55,372 nucleotides of DNA from Xanthobacteraceae bacterium (GTDB lineage: Bacteria > Pseudomonadota > Alphaproteobacteria > Rhizobiales > Xanthobacteraceae): positions 1-55,372 of the forward strand of contig JASHRW010000184.1 of the NCBI GenBank assembly GCA_030037065.1, in the 5' to 3' direction. Numbering within the stretch: the stretch's first letter is position 1; each line of letters starts with the position of its first letter. Made by a program: the position numbers and the translations under genes. The notes below the pieces were generated by a model, which was given only the letters and a program-made list of their open reading frames with translations, was not told the origin of the DNA and did not search any database. Below are positions 38,914 to 48,401 of the stretch, piece by piece.

Positions 38914-40620
38914 TTAGCGCAGCCGCCGATAATTGGCGTAGACCGGCTCCCACATCTTGGATCGTACGGTGGCGGCGATTTCGGCTTCCGTGAGCGTCGC
39001 CGCAAGTCCCTCCGCGGCAGCCTGTTTGGCGACCGCGGTCGCGACATGGAACGAAATCCTGCGCAGTTCGACGAGTGGCGGCAGCAGATTGGCTTGCGGG
39101 TCGCGCCGTGCCGGCGATAGATCGGCGATCGTGCGGGCGGCGGCGAGAAACATGCCGTCGGAAATGTGCCGCGCTTGTGCGGCGACGGCACCGAGGCCGA
39201 TTCCCGGATAGACGTAGGCGTTATTAGTTTGGTCAACGCGGAAGTCGTGGCCGTTGCGTTGCAGCGGCGGAAACGGGCTGCCGGTGCCGATGATGGCGCG
39301 ACCCTCGGTCCAGGCGACAAGCTGTTGCGGCGTCGCCTCGCTTCGCTCGGTCGGGTTGGAGAGCGGGAATACGATCGGACGCTTCACTTGGCGCGCCATC
39401 TCGCGGACGACATCCTCCGAAAAGGCATGCGCCTGCCCCGAGGTGCCGATGAGCACCGTCGGATGCGCGTTGGCGGCCACGTCGGCGAGGCCGACGTGGC
39501 CGGGCGATCGCAGCGTCCAGCCGGCGAGGCGATCGCGCCTTTGCGCGAACAGCGCCTGAAACGGCTGTAGGTTCGCCATTCCCTCGATAATGAGGCCGTT
39601 GCGGTCGACCAGATAGAAGCGGCCGCGAGCCTCCCCTTCGTCCGCACCGCCGTCTACCATGGCGCGCAAAAGAAGCGCGCAGATGCCGGTGCCGGCCGAG
39701 CCGGCGCCGAGCACGGCGATGCGCTGGCGCGCAAGCGGCTCGCCCGTGACATTGATGGCGCCGAGCAGCGTGCCGACTGCGATGGCGGCGGTGCCCTGGA
39801 TGTCGTCGTTGAATGAGCAGAGGCGGTCGCGGTGGCGCTCGAGCAGGCGATTGGCGTTGCCGATGGCGAAGTCTTCCCAATGCAGCAGCACGTGCGGCCA
39901 GCGGGCGTGGACGGCATTGACGAAGGTATCGACCAGTTCGTCGTAGCGGGCGCCGCGCACGCGCTCATGGCGCCAACCGATATAGAGCGGATCGTCGAGT
40001 AGCTTTTTATTGTCAGTGCCGGCGTCGAGCAGGATGGGCAGTGTGGTCGACGGATGCAGCCCGGCGCAGGCGGTGTAGAGCGACAGCTTGCCGATCGGGA
40101 TGCCCATGCCGCCGGCGCCTTGGTCGCCGAGCCCGAGAATGCGCTCGCCGTCGCTGACCACGATCGCCGCGACATTGTCGAAATGCGAATGCCGCATGAT
40201 GTCGGCGATGCGGTCCTTGAGCGGGAGGCTGAGGAACAGACCGCGCGGCTTGCGAAAGATGCGGCTGAAAAGCTGGCAGCCGAGCCCGACCGTCGGCGTA
40301 TAGACGATCGGCATCATCTCTTCGATGTGCCGCGTCAAGAGCGCATAGAACAGCGTTTCGTTGGAATCCTGTAGGCCGCGAAGGAAGATGTACTTCTGCA
40401 GGTCGTTGCCGAGTCCATGGAAAGCGTCGAGCCGGCGGCGGACCTGCAGATCGAGCGTCGCCACGTGTGGCGGCAACAGGCCGTGCAGCTCGAACTCTTC
40501 CCGTTCGCCATCGGTGAATGCCGTGCCCTTGTTGAGCAACGGATCGTTGAGCAGCTCATAGCCGCTCAGCGCCGTCTCGACCACCCGTGGCGGCGCTCGC
40601 GGCTCTTCTTCTGTCGGCAT
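38914..40620 (-). CDS. maeA: NAD-dependent malic enzyme
   Basis: A 568-residue enzyme, the usual length of SfcA/MaeA-type malic enzymes, converting malate to pyruvate and CO2 with reduction of NAD+. Visible features: PIVYTPTVGLGCQ, the signature GMGIPIGKLSLYTACAGL, the active-site segment FNDDIQGTAAIAVGTLLGA and the Rossmann fingerprint VLGAGSAGTGI. Its start (SD GAGAG) is nine bases after the stop of an MFS transporter, so the two form an operon for uptake and use of a C3/C4 carboxylate. The C-terminus (YANYRRLR) is intact. Confidence 0.93.
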   Translation of the reverse strand: MPTEEEPRAPPRVVETALSGYELLNDPLLNKGTAFTDGEREEFELHGLLPPHVATLDLQVRRRLDAFHGLGNDLQKYIFLRGLQDSNETLFYALLTRHIEEMMPIVYTPTVGLGCQLFSRIFRKPRGLFLSLPLKDRIADIMRHSHFDNVAAIVVSDGERILGLGDQGAGGMGIPIGKLSLYTACAGLHPSTTLPILLDAGTDNKKLLDDPLYIGWRHERVRGARYDELVDTFVNAVHARWPHVLLHWEDFAIGNANRLLERHRDRLCSFNDDIQGTAAIAVGTLLGAINVTGEPLARQRIAVLGAGSAGTGICALLLRAMVDGGADEGEARGRFYLVDRNGLIIEGMANLQPFQALFAQRRDRLAGWTLRSPGHVGLADVAANAHPTVLIGTSGQAHAFSEDVVREMARQVKRPIVFPLSNPTERSEATPQQLVAWTEGRAIIGTGSPFPPLQRNGHDFRVDQTNNAYVYPGIGLGAVAAQARHISDGMFLAAARTIADLSPARRDPQANLLPPLVELRRISFHVATAVAKQAAAEGLAATLTEAEIAATVRSKMWEPVYANYRRLR

Positions 40621-40629
40621 CGTCTCTCG

Positions 40630-41877
40630 TCAGCCGGAGCCAGCGGGCTGTGCTGCCGGCCAGCCGATTTGTCCCCGGCCAAAGGCTACGCCTTTGGCTT
40701 CGACGCCGAAAGCGGTGAGAACGATGATGGCGACGGCGACGATGCCGGCAACGAGGGCGAGAGCGAACGCGTAATTGTTGCCGTAGTGAATGGCAATCGC
40801 CGCCTGCAGCGTCGCGTTCACCGAGGCGATGAGATTACCGATCTGATAGGTAAAGCCCGGAAAGGTACCGCGCGCCTCGTCGGGTGACAGCTCGTTCAGG
40901 TGCACCGGAATGACGCCCCAGGCGCCCTGTACCATCACCTGCATCAGGAAGGCGCCGACCGCGAGCCATACAGCGCTCGACGAAAAAGTCCACAGCGGCA
41001 GCACAAAGAGCGAGAGCACGGCGGCGAGGATGATGGTGTTGCGCCGGCCAAAACGCTCGGACAACGAGCCGAACGAGATGCCGCCGATGATGGCGCCGAT
41101 ATTGTAGATGACGGCGATCAGGCCAACCTCATGCGGTGACATCTTGTGCTGCACTTGCAGGAAGGTCGGATAGAGATCCTGCGTGCCGTGGCTGAAGAAA
41201 TTGAACGCGGTCATCAGTACGATGGCGTAGATGCCGAGCTGCCAATGGGATTTGAGTACCGCCAGCGTGTTGCTCCGGGCGGTCGTCGGGCGCCAGCTCG
41301 GCGATTCCGGAACGCTGCGGCGGATATAGAAAACCAGCAATGCGGGCACTACGCCAACCATGAACATGCCGCGCCAGCCGATGTACTGAAACAAACCGCC
41401 GTAAACGATCGAGGCGAGAAAATATCCTGCCGGATAGCCCGACTGGAGCAGACCCGATACAAAGCCTCTCGCCTGCGGTGGGATCGTTTCCATGGTCAAC
41501 GAAGCGCCGACTCCCCATTCGCCACCCATGGCGATGCCGTAGACCGCCCGCAGCACCAACAGCGCGGTGAGGCTCGGGGCGAATCCGGAGGCAAATTCAA
41601 TTGCCGAATAAAACAGCACGTCGACCATCAGCGTCGGGCGCCGACCCCAGCGATCCGCTGCGCGGCCGAAGATGTACGCGCCGATCGGCCGCATTGCCAA
41701 CGTCAGCAAGAGAGCGATCGTGACATCCGTGATCTGGGTATGAAACTCCTGGGCGATGTCCTTGAGCACGAACACCATGAGGAAAAAATCGAAGGCATCG
41801 AGTGTCCAGCCGAGGAAGCTCGCCGCGACGACGTGCCTTTGTTCACTGGTCCAGCCTGAAAGCGCCGCAATACGCAT
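40630..41877 (-). CDS. MFS carboxylate:H+ symporter
   Basis: A 415-residue protein with about 12 membrane helices. Helix 1 shows LGWTLDAFDFFLMVF, typical of the SHS/JEN-like and MHS carboxylate symporters, followed by the MFS loop motif GRAADRWGRRPTL and RAVYGIAMGGEWGVGASL. The SD GGAAGGA lies close to the ATG. Downstream by nine bases is NAD-malic enzyme, which points to malate, lactate or pyruvate as substrate. The 186 bases between this gene and the ketopantoate-reductase-like gene upstream hold nothing recognisable. Confidence 0.88.
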   Translation of the reverse strand: MRIAALSGWTSEQRHVVAASFLGWTLDAFDFFLMVFVLKDIAQEFHTQITDVTIALLLTLAMRPIGAYIFGRAADRWGRRPTLMVDVLFYSAIEFASGFAPSLTALLVLRAVYGIAMGGEWGVGASLTMETIPPQARGFVSGLLQSGYPAGYFLASIVYGGLFQYIGWRGMFMVGVVPALLVFYIRRSVPESPSWRPTTARSNTLAVLKSHWQLGIYAIVLMTAFNFFSHGTQDLYPTFLQVQHKMSPHEVGLIAVIYNIGAIIGGISFGSLSERFGRRNTIILAAVLSLFVLPLWTFSSSAVWLAVGAFLMQVMVQGAWGVIPVHLNELSPDEARGTFPGFTYQIGNLIASVNATLQAAIAIHYGNNYAFALALVAGIVAVAIIVLTAFGVEAKGVAFGRGQIGWPAAQPAGSG

Positions 41878-42063
41878 TGGTCATCCTTCCAAGCGGCTTT
41901 CCGAGGATTGTCGGCGACGCGCGACGCTTCCCGTGCGGCAGCTCGCAACAGGGGCTGTAGTGCCAGAAAACATCGGCCGACCGAGGTAGGCCCGCACCGA
42001 TGGTAATGGCGCCGCTATCCCAAAGTTCCACGCAAGCTTTGTCGAATTCCGCCCGTTGGTTGC

Positions 42064-43011
42064 CTAGCGCGCCGGAGCGGCAGTGGCATGCTCGCGCGCG
42101 CGGCGCGCTTCGTAAGCTTTCAGGTGCGCGTTGGCGATGGTGAGCAGCGGATAGTTTTGCTGCCGCGCCTGTCCGTGGGCGAGGAGATCGCCGATGATGT
42201 GGTCGGCCTCGATCGGCGCGCCCCGCTCGATGTCGCGCAGCATCGAGGCCGCGAAGCTCGAACCGGGCGCGGTGAGCAGCGTCCGGACGAGCGTGACGGC
42301 TTGCGGGCGCGGCGCGAAGCCGTTCGCCGCAGCGATGGCCGTACACTCGTCGATGAGGGACGTGGAAAGACTGGTGGCGTTGGCGGCGACGATATCGCCC
42401 ACGGTCGCCCGCATCAGGCAAGTGATGCCGGCAACGGACGCGATGATAACCCACTTCTCCCACATCTCCAGCATGATGCTCTTGCTCAATCGCGCCTCGA
42501 AGCGGGCGCCCGAGAGTGCCGATGCGATCGCTTCGATGCGCGGGGAGGGAGAGCCGTCGCGTTCACCGAACGCCAGCAGGTGAAAGTTGTTGAGATGAAG
42601 GATGCAGCCGTCGTCGTCGAGCGTGGTCGAGATCTGACACTGCCCGCCAAGCACCGAACGGGCACCGAAGCGCGCGGCAAGCGCGTCCATATGCGCCATA
42701 CCGTTGAGCAACGGCAGGATCGCCGTGTTGGGCCCGACCGCCGGTGCGACCGATTCGATGGCGCCGGCGAGATCGTAGGCTTTGCAGCTGAGCAGGATCA
42801 GATCGAACGGCTCGCGCAAGGCCTCGGCGGTGACCGCCTTCGGCGCCGGCAAGTTCGCATCGCCGAACTGGCTGCGGATGACGAGCCCGGTCTTGGCGAG
42901 CTTTTCCGCGCGCGGTCCCCGCACCAGGAAAGTGACGTCGCGGCCTGCTTCCAACAGCCTGCCGCCGAAATATCCGCCGATCGCACCGGCGCCGACCACC
43001 AGGATGCGCAT
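42064..43011 (-). CDS. 2-dehydropantoate 2-reductase (ketopantoate reductase) family protein
   Basis: A 315-residue two-domain reductase. The N-terminal NADP-binding motif is VVGAGAIGGYFGGRL; the segment LSCKAYDLAGAI and NGMAHMD match the family, and the catalytic lysine lies in EMWEKWVIIAS. True PanE makes pantoate for coenzyme A, but this family is broad and the gene sits at the end of a MATE-MaoC operon with a three-base gap after maoC, so it may reduce another 2-oxo acid. SD GGAGGAA overlaps the maoC stop. Confidence 0.85.
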   Translation of the reverse strand: MRILVVGAGAIGGYFGGRLLEAGRDVTFLVRGPRAEKLAKTGLVIRSQFGDANLPAPKAVTAEALREPFDLILLSCKAYDLAGAIESVAPAVGPNTAILPLLNGMAHMDALAARFGARSVLGGQCQISTTLDDDGCILHLNNFHLLAFGERDGSPSPRIEAIASALSGARFEARLSKSIMLEMWEKWVIIASVAGITCLMRATVGDIVAANATSLSTSLIDECTAIAAANGFAPRPQAVTLVRTLLTAPGSSFAASMLRDIERGAPIEADHIIGDLLAHGQARQQNYPLLTIANAHLKAYEARRAREHATAAPAR

Positions 43012-43014
43012 AAG

Positions 43015-43476
43015 TCAGTTTCCTCCAGCCGGGCGGCGCGGCACGATCAAGTTGCCGGTGAATATCTGTACGGCCTCGTTGTTTTGATTCAATGTCGTAT
43101 TGCGGACCCGGATCAGACCGCGGTCGGGGCGCGACTTTGACGGACGGACTTCTAGGACTTCGCTGGTCACGCGCAGTTCGTCGCCGGGACGTACCGGCCG
43201 CGGCCAGGAAAGTTCATCGAAACCGACACCGATGATGCCGCCGGCCGGGCGAAACTCGCCGTCGGCCAGAAGCCGCATGGTCAGTGCGGCGGTGTGCCAG
43301 CCACTCGCCGCCAAGCCGCGAAACACCGAACTTTTCGCGGCCTCCTCGTCGAGATGGAACGGCTGCGGATCGAATTGTCTGGCGAACGATTTGATTTGCG
43401 CGGCGTCGATTTGCAGCCGGCCTGAATTGTAGACTTGGCCGGCAACGAAATCCTCAAGATATTGTTGGTCCATCAT
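43015..43476 (-). CDS. MaoC-family (R)-specific enoyl-CoA hydratase/dehydratase
   Basis: A 153-residue hot-dog-fold protein. The hydratase signature is in FARQFDPQPFHLDEEAAK, with the catalytic Asp and His, followed by GLAASGWHTAALTMRLL. It hydrates or dehydrates acyl-CoA-type substrates. It lies six bases after the MATE gene and three bases before the ketopantoate-reductase-like gene. Alternative start one codon later (ATG ATG). Confidence 0.9.
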   Translation of the reverse strand: MMDQQYLEDFVAGQVYNSGRLQIDAAQIKSFARQFDPQPFHLDEEAAKSSVFRGLAASGWHTAALTMRLLADGEFRPAGGIIGVGFDELSWPRPVRPGDELRVTSEVLEVRPSKSRPDRGLIRVRNTTLNQNNEAVQIFTGNLIVPRRPAGGN

Positions 43477-43482
43477 CGATCT

Positions 43483-44943
43483 CTACGAATTGGCAGGTGA
43501 CGGCGTGATCGGCCGTGCGCGCCCGCCGTTGCGCCCGAACCAGGCGCCACCGGCGACCGCGGCGGCATTGATCAAGCCAAAGGCCGCCAGCGCCAGGGCC
43601 AGCGCGGCAAAGACATGGCTGAGGTTACCGGTGAAGCGCAAGGCGAGAAAGCCGCCACAAGCCGCGATGATGAGGCGCGCGAAGTTGGCGAGCAGCGGCC
43701 ACAACAAGCGGCCCGCGCCTTGCGACGCGAAATAGAGCGCCATGCCGAGCCCGAACAGCCCATAGACCGGCCCGACGGCATGCAGATAGCGCGATCCGGC
43801 ATCGATCATCGCCGGATCGGTATCGAACAGCGACAGCCAAGCGCGCGGCGCGGCGGCGGCGCCGAGCCCGATCATCTCGCATAACCCGGCGGCGATCGCG
43901 GCGCCGATCCAGGCGACGCGCAGCGCGCGGTCATGAAGTCCGGCGCCGATATTCGTTCCGACCATAGCGACGAGCGGTCCGCCGAGACCGAAGACGAGAG
44001 GGATGAGCAGATATTCGAGCCGTGAAGCCGTGCCATAGCCGGCGATGGCGGCCGCGCCGAATGCGCCGACGAAACCGGTGGCGATGGCGATGGTCAGATT
44101 TGTTTGCACCGTGACGAGTGCGGCAACCAATCCGACACGAAGAATGTCACGAAACAGCGCCCAGCGAAGCTGCACGCCGGCAAAAGTCAAACGCACTACG
44201 CTACGATCGGAGCGCAGATAGGCGGCGAGCACGATGCTGCCGATCGCATAATACATCACTACGGCGACCGCGCCGCCGGCAACACCAAGTCTCGGGAATG
44301 GGCCAAGCCCGAAGATCAGGCACGGCGATAAAGGAATAAGGACGACCACGCCGGCGCAGGTGACGATCGCCGGCGTTGCCATGTTGCCGGTGCCGCGAAT
44401 GACGTTGGCGAGCGAGTTGAACAGCCAGACCAGAATCGCGGCGGCGAAAACGACTCCGGAATAAGTGAGCGCCGCCGCCAGCGCTGCGCCGCTGCCGCCC
44501 ATTTCGGCGTAAAGCCAGCGTCCGCCAACGAGCAGGGCGAATGTGAAGGCAAGGCCGAATACGACAGCGATAATGAGCGCGTGCAAGGCGAGCGCGTCGG
44601 CATCGGCACGGCGTCCGCTGCCCAAAGCGCGGGCGATCGCTGAGGAAATGCCGCCGCCCATGGCGCCTGCCGACATCATTTGCATCAGCATGACCACCGG
44701 AAACACCAGCGCGACGCCGGCGAGCGCGTCGGTGCCAAGCTTGCCGACGAAATAGGTCTCGACCAGACCGACCGACGACTGCGCGAGCATGACCAGCATG
44801 TTGGGCGCGGCCAAGCGGACGAGGGTCGACGCGATCGGACCGCCAATCAGCGCGGCCGTGCGCGGATCGTAGCGCGGTTTTTCCGCGACACCGGCGGAGC
44901 GGTCGAATGGCGATGGCGAGGAAACTGCGGTGGCGAGGGCCAT
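43483..44943 (-). CDS. MATE-family multidrug/metabolite efflux transporter
   Basis: A 486-residue membrane protein with about 12 helices in two pseudo-symmetric halves, as in the MATE/NorM family (LAAPNMLVMLAQSSVGLVETYFVGKLG, then MVGTNIGAGLHDRALR in the second half). It should export cationic or acidic small molecules in exchange for Na+ or H+. It is the first gene of a three-gene operon and is divergent from a MarR regulator over 92 bases containing a strong palindrome, so induction by the exported compound is likely. Confidence 0.92.
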   Translation of the reverse strand: MALATAVSSPSPFDRSAGVAEKPRYDPRTAALIGGPIASTLVRLAAPNMLVMLAQSSVGLVETYFVGKLGTDALAGVALVFPVVMLMQMMSAGAMGGGISSAIARALGSGRRADADALALHALIIAVVFGLAFTFALLVGGRWLYAEMGGSGAALAAALTYSGVVFAAAILVWLFNSLANVIRGTGNMATPAIVTCAGVVVLIPLSPCLIFGLGPFPRLGVAGGAVAVVMYYAIGSIVLAAYLRSDRSVVRLTFAGVQLRWALFRDILRVGLVAALVTVQTNLTIAIATGFVGAFGAAAIAGYGTASRLEYLLIPLVFGLGGPLVAMVGTNIGAGLHDRALRVAWIGAAIAAGLCEMIGLGAAAAPRAWLSLFDTDPAMIDAGSRYLHAVGPVYGLFGLGMALYFASQGAGRLLWPLLANFARLIIAACGGFLALRFTGNLSHVFAALALALAAFGLINAAAVAGGAWFGRNGGRARPITPSPANS

Positions 44944-44995
44944 GAGGTGTTCCGGCCGCGCTGTCCGCGGCTGGCGGAGGATTGAACGGCGCCCA

Positions 44996-45019
44996 ATATA
45001 GGGGTATATACGCCTATAT
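44996..45019. promoter_or_regulatory. 24-bp near-perfect palindrome, candidate MarR operator
   Basis: Arms ATATAGG (44996-45002) and CCTATAT (45013-45019) flank GGTATATACG; only one of the 12 base pairs (45003/45012, G-G) is mismatched. It lies between the divergent MATE and MarR starts, 16 bases before the chosen MarR ATG, the place expected for an operator controlling both. Confidence 0.7.
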
Positions 45020-45035
45020 CAAGCGCGAGGCAGCG

Positions 45036-45467
45036 ATGGCCACATCCGTCAGCAATCCCGCCGGCTGCAATTGCCTGGCGTTGCGCCAGGCAGCGCGGCA
45101 CATCACGCAGATTTACGATCGATTTCTGATGCCGAGTGGCCTGCGCGCCACCCAGTATTCGATTCTTGCAAGGCTGAAGCGCAGAGGATCAATGACGATC
45201 AACGCGCTGGCCGCCGACTTGGGCATGGATCGCACGACCCTTGGACGCAACATTCGACCGTTGCGGCGGGACGGCTTGATCGCCGTGGTCCGCGGCGATG
45301 CCGACCGGCGCAGCAAGGAGTTGCGCCTGACCCATGACGGCCATGTGCGGGTGCGCGCGGCGTTCAAGCAGTGGAGCAAGGCGCAGGCGCGATTCGAAGG
45401 CGTGTTCGGCGTCAAGCGCGCGGAGGACCTGCGCGCGCTGATGCGCGACGTGACGGCGGCAGTCTAA
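45036..45467 (+). CDS. MarR-family transcriptional regulator
   Basis: A 143-residue winged-helix regulator. The ATG at 45036 is preferred to 44982 because the longer form would place the operator palindrome inside the coding sequence; GAGG precedes it. The domain runs QYSILARLKRRGSMTINALAADLGMDRTTLGRNIRPLRRDGLIAVVRG, with the wing arginines DADRRSK. An N-terminal CNCLALRQAARHITQIYDR segment contains two cysteines, seen in some oxidant-sensing MarR proteins. It probably represses itself and the MATE-MaoC-reductase operon. It converges on the AAHS transporter with a four-base overlap. Confidence 0.92.
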   Translation: MATSVSNPAGCNCLALRQAARHITQIYDRFLMPSGLRATQYSILARLKRRGSMTINALAADLGMDRTTLGRNIRPLRRDGLIAVVRGDADRRSKELRLTHDGHVRVRAAFKQWSKAQARFEGVFGVKRAEDLRALMRDVTAAV

Positions 45468-46819
45468 TTAACGAACAAGTGCTTGCGACTGACGACCCAA
45501 GCGAGGATACAGATAGCAACGGCGGCGATCAGGCCGGGAGCACCGGCAGTCAGAAAGAGCTGCTGGTTATTCCAATTCATGCCGATGAGAATGCCGCCCA
45601 TGACCGGCCCGACGATCGAGCCGATCCTCCCCACGCCAAGCCCCCAGCCGAGGCCCGAAGCGCGAATCGATGTCGGATAGACGTGGCTCGTCAGGGCGTT
45701 GGCGCCCCCTTGCGCGCCGATAGCGCAAATCCCGCCGAGCACGATCGCCGCCGACAGTAACGTCGACGGCACCGGCAGCATGCCGACCGCCGCGACACAT
45801 ACGGCCGCGATCAGATAGGCAGCGCCGAGGACGGGGAATTCGCCGAAGCGGTCGATCAATTTGCCTTGCAGAAGGCAGCCGGCGACGCCTCCGAGGTTGA
45901 AAAGAACAGTCGCAAAAATCGCCTCGGAAATCGGCAGCCCCGCCTTGCTCATTAATAAGGGCAGCCAGCTGTACATGAAGAACAACAAGAGCAACCCCAT
46001 GAAATACATGACCCAGAGCAGCAGGGTCATGAAAGCGCGGCCGTTTTTGAATAACTCGAAGACCGGCATGCCCTTGGGGCTGATTTCTCCGGTCACGAAC
46101 TTCTCGCCGGCGACTGGCTGATAGGCCGGGTCGATCAACGCGAGAAATCTGGCGACCTGCGGTTCCACGCCGCCTCTGAAAACCAGAAAACGGATCGATT
46201 CCGGAAGCTGCAAAAACAGCCAAAGAGCGAGGCCCAGAGGCAGTATGCCGGCGCCCAAAAAAATAATCTGCCAGCCGTAGACCGGAACCAGTTTCGCGCT
46301 CAATGCGCCGCCGATCATGGCGCCGAGCGGAAAGGCGGCCGCACTGCCGGCGATCAATGTCGCCTTGAGTCGGGCCGGCGCATATTCGGAAATGATGGCG
46401 AACACATTCGGCATCGCCGCGCCGAGTCCGAGACCGGTGATGAAGCGAAGCGTTGTCAGCTGCGTGAAGCTTTCGACCCAGACTGTCAGCAAAGAGAACA
46501 CGCCGAAAGCGGCGACGGCGGTGATCACCATGCTCTTGCGTCCGATGCGGTCGGCAAACGGTCCGACGACGAGGACGCCGATCATCTGTCCGATCTGGGC
46601 GGACCCGAAGATTGGACCGAAGGCTGCAAGCTTGACGCCGATATGTGGCGCCAGCAGGGGCGCTGCGAACGAGATTGACTGGGTGTCAAAGCCGTCGAGC
46701 AGAACCACCAGACTGCATAGCGTTACCACCAGCGCCTGGAAGCCGCTGATCGGCGCGCGGTTGATGAGTTCGGCTATGTTCACGACAGTCGGCTTGCTCA
46801 TGTTCAATGCTTCGCTCAC
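45464..46819 (-). CDS. MFS aromatic acid:H+ symporter (AAHS-like)
   Basis: A 451-residue, 12-helix MFS protein. The helix-1 motif LLDGFDTQSISFAAP matches the DGFD motif of aromatic acid:H+ symporters (PcaK, BenK), and the loop motif GPFADRIGRKSM is present. It is the last gene of the FAH-cupin-ligase operon, 27 bases after the acyl-CoA ligase, so it likely imports the aromatic or related acid that the enzymes degrade. Alternative start six codons later. Confidence 0.88.
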   Translation of the reverse strand: MSEALNMSKPTVVNIAELINRAPISGFQALVVTLCSLVVLLDGFDTQSISFAAPLLAPHIGVKLAAFGPIFGSAQIGQMIGVLVVGPFADRIGRKSMVITAVAAFGVFSLLTVWVESFTQLTTLRFITGLGLGAAMPNVFAIISEYAPARLKATLIAGSAAAFPLGAMIGGALSAKLVPVYGWQIIFLGAGILPLGLALWLFLQLPESIRFLVFRGGVEPQVARFLALIDPAYQPVAGEKFVTGEISPKGMPVFELFKNGRAFMTLLLWVMYFMGLLLLFFMYSWLPLLMSKAGLPISEAIFATVLFNLGGVAGCLLQGKLIDRFGEFPVLGAAYLIAAVCVAAVGMLPVPSTLLSAAIVLGGICAIGAQGGANALTSHVYPTSIRASGLGWGLGVGRIGSIVGPVMGGILIGMNWNNQQLFLTAGAPGLIAAVAICILAWVVSRKHLFVN

Positions 46820-46846
46820 GTCACGTCCTCGATCCCTGCTTTTTAT

Positions 46847-48373
46847 CTAACCGCCCGGCGTCGACGCGCGCTCGGGCTGACCGTACTGCTGGCGCAATGT
46901 AGTCTTGAGCACCTTGCCGTAATTGTTCTTCGGCAAGGCATCGAGAAACACGTAGGCGCGTGGGCGCTTGAAGCGGGCGATCGCCGAGAGGCAAAGGGCA
47001 TCGAGCTCGCGCTCCGATGCGACCTGGCCGGGGCGCAGTACCACGCAGGCTGCGACTTCTTCGCCCCATTCAGAATGGGGCCGTCCGATCACCGACACTT
47101 CAAGCACTGCCGGATGGCGCAACAGAACCTCTTCAACTTCGCGCGGATAGATATTGCTGCCGCCGCTGATGATCACGTCTTTTGAGCGATCTTTGAGCGT
47201 CAGAAAGCCTTCGGCATCGAAGCAGCCGAGATCGCCGGTGTGCAGCCAGCCGCCGCGCAAAGTCGCGCTCGTGGCCTCCGGATTGCGCCAATAGCCGGCC
47301 ATCACCACATCGCCCTGGCACACGACCTCTCCGACTTCGCCGGGCGGAAGCTCGCGATCCTCGGCATCGAATATTCTTACGTTGACGTCGGTCCGTGGCA
47401 GTCCGACCGAGGCCATGATCTCGCGCCAGCGCGGCTGCGTGGGCTCGGCGTGCAGCGCCTTCGACAGGGCGGTAATGGTCATCGGCGCTTCGCCTTGGCC
47501 GTAGATCTGTGCGAAGTGCGGACCAAGCAGCTCCATCGCGCGCAGCAGATCCTCCAGATGCATCGGACCGCCGCCGTAGACGACGGTCTTCAGATTGCAA
47601 TGATCCGAACCGGCGAAGATGCGATCGTTGACGAGACGCATCACCATCGTGGGGGCAGCGAAGAAACTGACCTGCGGCCAGCGTTGCAATAGGCCGCCGA
47701 TCTCGGCCGGATCGAACGAATGGCTTTCAGGGATGAGATTGTTAGCGGCTTGGGCGATGAAGGGCAGGGCGTAGATGCCCGAGCCGTGCGACAACGGCGC
47801 GGCGTGCAAAATCGCGTCTCCGGGACCGACCGCGTCGACGTCGGCGTAATAACTGAGCGCCGCCATCAAGAGATTGCGGTGCGTCAGGACCGCACCCTTC
47901 GGGCGTCCCGTGGTGCCGCTGGTGTAGAACAGCCAAGCCGGATCGTCCGCTCGGCGCGGCGCCACGGCCATGGCCTCGTTCTCATAGACCCGGCGCCAAT
48001 CCAGCGTATCGATCACCAGCACGCGGGGATGAAAGGCGACCGCCTCGGCGATGTCCGCCGTCGCGATGACAAGCGAGGCTTCGGCGTTTTCGACAATGTA
48101 ACGGAATTCGTCGCGGTGCAGCTTGGCGTTCATCGGCACGGCGACCAGTCCGGCGTGCCAGATGGCGACCAGCGCCTCCAGGTACGAGGGATGATTTGAC
48201 ATGGCGAGAGCGACGCGCTCGCCGGGGCAGCACAGCTTGCACAGCCCCGTCGCCAGAGACGCCGACGTCGACGCCCATTGGCGGTAGTTGAGATGAACGG
48301 CAGCGCCGGTCGAGATCGCGGGCCGCTCGGGATTGGCGCGACCGTGTTTTTGCACCCACCCCGCGATATTCAC
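46847..48373 (-). CDS. AMP-forming acyl-CoA synthetase (ANL superfamily)
   Basis: A 508-residue enzyme starting with GTG at 48373 (SD GGAG, 7-8 bases upstream). The adenylate-forming core has the P-loop LFYTSGTTGRPKGAVLTHRN, the motif GWLHTGDLG, DRSKDVIISGGSNIYPREVE and the C-terminal catalytic lysine in LPKNNYGKVLKTTL. It activates a carboxylic acid to its CoA thioester. Position between a cupin and an aromatic-acid transporter suggests an aromatic or short branched acid, but specificity cannot be read from the sequence. Confidence 0.93.
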   Translation of the reverse strand: MNIAGWVQKHGRANPERPAISTGAAVHLNYRQWASTSASLATGLCKLCCPGERVALAMSNHPSYLEALVAIWHAGLVAVPMNAKLHRDEFRYIVENAEASLVIATADIAEAVAFHPRVLVIDTLDWRRVYENEAMAVAPRRADDPAWLFYTSGTTGRPKGAVLTHRNLLMAALSYYADVDAVGPGDAILHAAPLSHGSGIYALPFIAQAANNLIPESHSFDPAEIGGLLQRWPQVSFFAAPTMVMRLVNDRIFAGSDHCNLKTVVYGGGPMHLEDLLRAMELLGPHFAQIYGQGEAPMTITALSKALHAEPTQPRWREIMASVGLPRTDVNVRIFDAEDRELPPGEVGEVVCQGDVVMAGYWRNPEATSATLRGGWLHTGDLGCFDAEGFLTLKDRSKDVIISGGSNIYPREVEEVLLRHPAVLEVSVIGRPHSEWGEEVAACVVLRPGQVASERELDALCLSAIARFKRPRAYVFLDALPKNNYGKVLKTTLRQQYGQPERASTPGG

Positions 48374-48401
48374 CTAAGATCTCCGATGCCGGCGCGTTGT
48401 C

